From the NCBI GenBank assembly GCA_963741995.1, contig CAVUKI010000003.1:248001-312000 (forward strand): 64,000 bases of DNA, written 5' to 3'. Below the pieces are notes generated by a model. It saw only the letters and a list, made by a program, of their open reading frames with translations, made no database searches and had not been told where the DNA came from. Positions within the stretch are counted from its first letter, which is position 1, and each line of letters begins with the position of its first letter. The position numbers and the translations under genes were made by a program. Source of the DNA: Bog-473 sp963741995. Lineage in GTDB: Bacteria > Actinomycetota > Acidimicrobiia > Acidimicrobiales > RAAP-2. Below, piece after piece: positions 60,995 to 64,000 of the stretch.

Positions 60995-61867
60995 GCCGGC
61001 GCCCGCCATCCCGTGGCGGGCCGCGCCGGACGGGCTCGCGTCCCGAGCCGCGCCGCGGCGGGGGCGGCCAGGACGGCGGGGACCATCGCGCCGACCGCCG
61101 TCCGGGCCCGCGCAGCGAGCTGGGCGGTGACCAGGTCGAGGGGCGACGGGCCGTGCTCGAGCTGCTCACGGTCGGGCGCCGGACCGTCCGCCGGATCATG
61201 CTGGCCGAGGACCAGGACCCTTCGCCCCAACTGGACCGCATTGAGGAGCTGGCCGGGCGCATGCGGGTCCCGGTCGAGACGGTGCCGCGGGCCCGGCTCG
61301 ACTCGCAGGCCCGCACGGAGTCGCCCCAGGGCGTGCTTGCCCTGGCCCGGCCGCTCGAGTCCGTCGCGCTAGAGGATCTGGCCGCTCCCGACCGCCGCGG
61401 CATCGCACCGTTCCTGTTGGTGGCGGCCGGCATCACCGACCCGCGCAATCTGGGCGCACTGCTGCGCAGTGCCGAGTGCGCCGGGGTGACCGGCGTGGTG
61501 CTGCCGCGCCACCGCTCGGCGCGACTGTCGCCCACGGTGACCAAGACGGCGGCCGGGGCGATCGAGCACCTGCCCTTCGCGGTCGTGGGCGGAGTGCCCG
61601 CCGCTCTGAGTGAGCTGCGCGAGCTCGGCGTGTGGTCGATAGGCCTGGCGGGCGAGGCGGACCAATCGCTCTACGACCTGCGGCTCGGCGACGGTCCTGT
61701 CGCGCTCGGTGGTCGGCAGCGAGGAGAAGGGCCTGGCGCCGCTGGTGCGCCGGCGCTGCGATGCGGTGGCTGCCATCCCCCAGCACGGCACGCTGCCCTC
61801 GCTCAATGTCGGTGTGGCCGGCGCGGTCGCCTGCTTCGAGGTGGCCCGCCAGCGCAGTCGCCGCTAA
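60991..61867 (+). pseudogene. rlmB: TrmH-family 23S rRNA 2'-O-methyltransferase (RlmB-like), frameshifted
   Basis: From GTG 60991: basic N-terminal tail of about 45 residues, substrate domain 'EGRRAVLELLTVGRRTVRRI', and SPOUT domain with 'LLVAAGITDPRNLGALLRSA' and 'GVVLPRHRSARLSPTVTKTA'. Near 61708 one extra G breaks the frame; the last motif 'VVGSEEKGLAPLVRRRCDAV' and 'IPQHGTLPSLNVGVAGAVAC' lie in the next frame and end at 61867. The trefoil-knot SAM site would be complete if repaired. Likely an assembly indel. Confidence 0.85.
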
Positions 61868-62283
61868 GCCGCTGTCGTCGCGACCTCGGACGTGCAGAAG
61901 GCGCAACGCCGCGCCGCGACGGGAATTTCGCTCAGGCACTCGGGGCACTCCCGCGTCTCGGGCTTGGGCTCCTCCGTGGGCAACAGGTTGAGCCGGCGCA
62001 TGAGCGCGGTGAGCGGCACCACGACGGCGAAGAAGACCACCGTGGCGACAATGAGGAACGACAGCAGCGCGTTGAGGAACGACCCGTACTTGAACTGCGA
62101 GTGGTGCAGGGTGAAGGTCAGGCTGGAGAAGTTGGGCTTGCCGAAGATGGCGGCGATGAGCGGCGTGATGAGGTCGGCCACGAACGCCGTGATCATCGCC
62201 GTGAAGGCAACGCCGACCACGACCGCCACGGCCAGGTCGACGACGTTGCCCCGCAGCACGAACTTTTTGAAATCAGAAAGCAT
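61864..62283 (-). CDS. mscL: Large-conductance mechanosensitive channel with C-terminal zinc ribbon
   Basis: 139 residues. 'FKKFVLRGNVVDLAVAVVVG' is the N-terminal helix and TM1, followed by 'ITPLIAAIFGKPNFSSL' and TM2 'NALLSFLIVATVVFFAVVVP'. The cytoplasmic helix ends with CPEC and CAFC pairs, a small zinc-ribbon addition not present in E. coli MscL. Opens under osmotic downshock. Convergent with rlmB, with overlapping stops. Confidence 0.92.
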   Translation of the reverse strand: MLSDFKKFVLRGNVVDLAVAVVVGVAFTAMITAFVADLITPLIAAIFGKPNFSSLTFTLHHSQFKYGSFLNALLSFLIVATVVFFAVVVPLTALMRRLNLLPTEEPKPETRECPECLSEIPVAARRCAFCTSEVATTAA

Positions 62284-62391
62284 TGAGGTCTCCCCGCTCG
62301 CGACCGGCTGACCGCCGGCCCTGGTTGTTCTCTACCCGCCCCCGCTGCATCTTTCACGCCGGCACGACGGAGCGGAACCCGAGATTTTGAG

Positions 62392-62464
62392 AGCCCGAGG
62401 CAGGAATCGAACCCGCGACATCTTCATTACAAGTGAAGTGCTCTACCAACTGAGCTACTCGGGC
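62392..62464 (-). tRNA. tRNA-Thr (anticodon UGU)
   Basis: The minus strand gives a full cloverleaf: acceptor GCCCGAG/CTCGGGC, D-arm GCTCAGTTGGTAGAGC, anticodon stem CTTCA/TGAAG with loop CTTGTAA (TGT) and T-arm GCGGGTTCGATTCCTGC. No CCA is encoded. It lies at the border between core genes and the recombinase. Confidence 0.93.
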
Positions 62465-62743
62465 GGCAGACCCATTCTAGGCCGTCTGGCGGAGCCCCTT
62501 GAGCCAAGGGTACTTCCCTCAAAATACCTGGTCAACGGCGCACGTTGGCATCAGGCCATTGACCATGCAGCGTCCTGTGAGAGCCGCCGACTGACCACGG
62601 ATAGAGGCCGACGCAGGCGCTTTTGGCCTCCAGATTGGTCTCAATTCAACCCAGATTCAACCTGACGAGGGTACGCTGGTGGTCCGGACTCGGACGGCGA
62701 GGTACGGCGAACCTCCGCGGTGAGCCGGGTGGAGGTGATCGCA

Positions 62744-64000
62744 ATGGCCCGCAGTTACCCGGACCCGTGGGTCCCGAGGACATTCCAGGCATGGGTCGTC
62801 AAGCAGACGAGGGTCCAGAGGGTGACCGACCGGGCCAGCGGTGAGGTCCGGCGGCGAAATGTCGATTGCTGGGACGTCAAGGGCAAGTCCGATGGGGTCC
62901 AGTGGTTCAAGCGCTTCCACAAGGCCGGATTGGCCGAGACCTGGCGGGAGCGGGCCGAGCGGGATTTCGCCCGGGGGCTGCCCTTTGACCTCAGGACGAA
63001 GCAGTTCGTCGAGCCACAGGCACCAACTGGGCCGGTGCCCCCCTCGGTGTTCGCCCTCACCGAGCTCTATTTCCACCAACACCCCGAATGGGAGCCGGCG
63101 ACCAAGGAGGCTGCCGCACGGTCCTTCAACCGGGCTCGTCGCTGGCTCCTGGTGCCTGGTGTCGAGCTGGTCGGCGACGATCTCGTCGCCGTCGAGGACT
63201 ACCTGAGCCACGCCAGCTTCTTGCCGGCTCGCTTGGAGGGGCGGATCACCGATCGGCAGCGGGCGGGGCGGCGGTGGTTGGAAACCCACTCGGCTCCCGG
63301 CGATTCGCTCACCTCGAAGCAGATTGAGGCATTCGTCTCCCTGCTCGAGGTCAGCGAACGCAAACCCGGCACGCGGCTGTCGGCGGCGACGCTGACCCGA
63401 TACCTGCAGCCGCTCCGGGCGGCCTGGAACTGGGCGATCGCCCGGGATGACCTCCCGATCGACCGGAGCCCGTGGGTAGTGGTCCGTGCCCGGCGAAAGG
63501 TGAAGGGCAAGGCCACGCTGGCCGCCGGGCGGGCCGGACTGGCTGTCGACGCCGACATGGTGCTCAGCGTGTCCCAGTCACTGGCGCTGGCCGAAGCGTG
63601 CGTCACCGAGGGGGCCTGGGGCGGGGTTGTCGAATGTTTCGTGCTGGTCATGGCTCTCTGCGGGCTCCGCCCGGGAGAGGCGGCCGGGCTCGTGAGCGAG
63701 GACCTGGAGCTCCCCCCGACCGATGAGCCCGGATGGCTTGTCGTCCGGCGCACCCATCGCCCGACCCGGGATCGGTGGCTCGACCCCGACGAGGACCCCG
63801 AATGGGGACCGCTTAAGGACCGGGACCTCACCGAGAGCCGCCGGGTTCCGGTGCCGTCGCTCCTGGTTGTCAAGCTCCGTCAACACCTGGAGCTCTACGG
63901 CGAAGGACCCGGCGGGCTCGTGTTCCACCGCAATGGCAGAGCTTTCGCCGGCAACTGGTTCGCCGCCAGCGTGTGGGCGCCGGCGTGCGCCAAGTTGTTC
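62744..64000 (+). CDS. Tyrosine recombinase / phage-type integrase (3' end outside window)
   Basis: Open from ATG 62744, with 'ggaggtg' upstream, to the right edge (419 codons seen). The N-terminal arm- and core-binding part has basic segments; a SAM-like helix bundle lies at about 205-250. The catalytic domain begins near 'VLVMALCGLRPGEAAGLVSE', where GLRPGEA holds the first catalytic Arg. The distal HxxR and Tyr lie beyond the window. It stands 280 bp from tRNA-Thr, a usual integration site, so it probably marks the end of an integrated element. The gap 62465-62743 holds no gene I can support; it contains a short direct repeat, ATTCAACC and ATTCAACCT, at about 62644-62661. Confidence 0.8.
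   Translation, partial: MARSYPDPWVPRTFQAWVVKQTRVQRVTDRASGEVRRRNVDCWDVKGKSDGVQWFKRFHKAGLAETWRERAERDFARGLPFDLRTKQFVEPQAPTGPVPPSVFALTELYFHQHPEWEPATKEAAARSFNRARRWLLVPGVELVGDDLVAVEDYLSHASFLPARLEGRITDRQRAGRRWLETHSAPGDSLTSKQIEAFVSLLEVSERKPGTRLSAATLTRYLQPLRAAWNWAIARDDLPIDRSPWVVVRARRKVKGKATLAAGRAGLAVDADMVLSVSQSLALAEACVTEGAWGGVVECFVLVMALCGLRPGEAAGLVSEDLELPPTDEPGWLVVRRTHRPTRDRWLDPDEDPEWGPLKDRDLTESRRVPVPSLLVVKLRQHLELYGEGPGGLVFHRNGRAFAGNWFAASVWAPACAKLF

Noticed and set aside
1..64000. CRISPR arrays, insertion sequences, rRNA genes or a replication origin
   Set aside because: None seen: no regularly spaced repeats, no transposase motifs, no rRNA-like or DnaA-box clusters on reading through.

Overview
The window comes from a GC-rich, high-GTG-start actinobacterium. 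An Acidimicrobiia-type lineage is the best guess. The main clue is a fragment at about 19.37-19.63 kb of the tandem 'GGYWLVA.DGGIF.YGDA.F.GS.G' repeat that is typical of that class. Further support comes from CarD, DisA, ClpC, an RsrA-type anti-sigma factor and a cofactor gene order close to the mycobacterial tilS-hpt-folE-folP-folB-folK-panC-panD-coaX-lysS-clpC block. This placement is an inference, not a proof.

Region 1 (about 0-17.9 kb) looks like a DosR/DevR-type hypoxia or dormancy island. It holds a close DosR-like response regulator, a one-GAF DosS-like histidine kinase, a wax ester synthase/diacylglycerol acyltransferase (Tgs-like), universal stress proteins, PPOX-fold proteins, two GNAT acetyltransferases, an AcuC-like deacetylase, two zinc alcohol dehydrogenases, acetate kinase, phosphoketolase, a trehalose synthase end and several unknown genes. 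At least eight 14-bp palindromic elements of the form GGGA-N6-TCCC (consensus near GGGACSWWSKTCCC, like the mycobacterial DosR box) lie in front of most of its transcription units. Gene remnants (USP, carbamate kinase) sit among them. Together the genes suggest low-oxygen survival: fermentative ATP from acetyl phosphate, NAD recycling, storage lipid and reversible acetylation.

Region 2 (about 17.9-36.9 kb) is mixed accessory and household content: NTF2-like and cupin proteins with a TetR regulator, two MFS drug-type exporters with a TetR regulator and twin operators, a CGNR regulator, a crotonase, a heme-oxygenase-like diiron protein, the MurD2-MurL pair for peptidoglycan D-glutamate, a YfiH laccase-domain protein, a MerR regulator with a MaoC hotdog protein, a znuA-znuC-znuB-zur zinc operon, an SDR and a cytochrome P450.

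Region 3 (about 37-62.3 kb) is conserved core. It runs from a SigR/RsrA-like pair and a zincin-like metalloprotease through tilS/hpt, folate (folE, folP, folB, folK), pantothenate (panC, panD, coaX) and NAD (nadB, nadC) genes to lysS, mostly with overlapping start and stop codons. Next come two secreted helical paralogues, a polyprenyl diphosphate synthase, clpC, an exonuclease-family protein, a GNAT, radA, disA, carD, ispD, ispF, rlmB and mscL. A tRNA-Thr(UGU) follows, then a tyrosine recombinase that runs off the right edge, which suggests the border of an integrated element.

At least eight otherwise normal genes, including essential clpC, lysS and rlmB, are broken by single frame changes. 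This points to indel errors in the assembly rather than real decay, and the start, stop and fusion calls should be read with that in mind.
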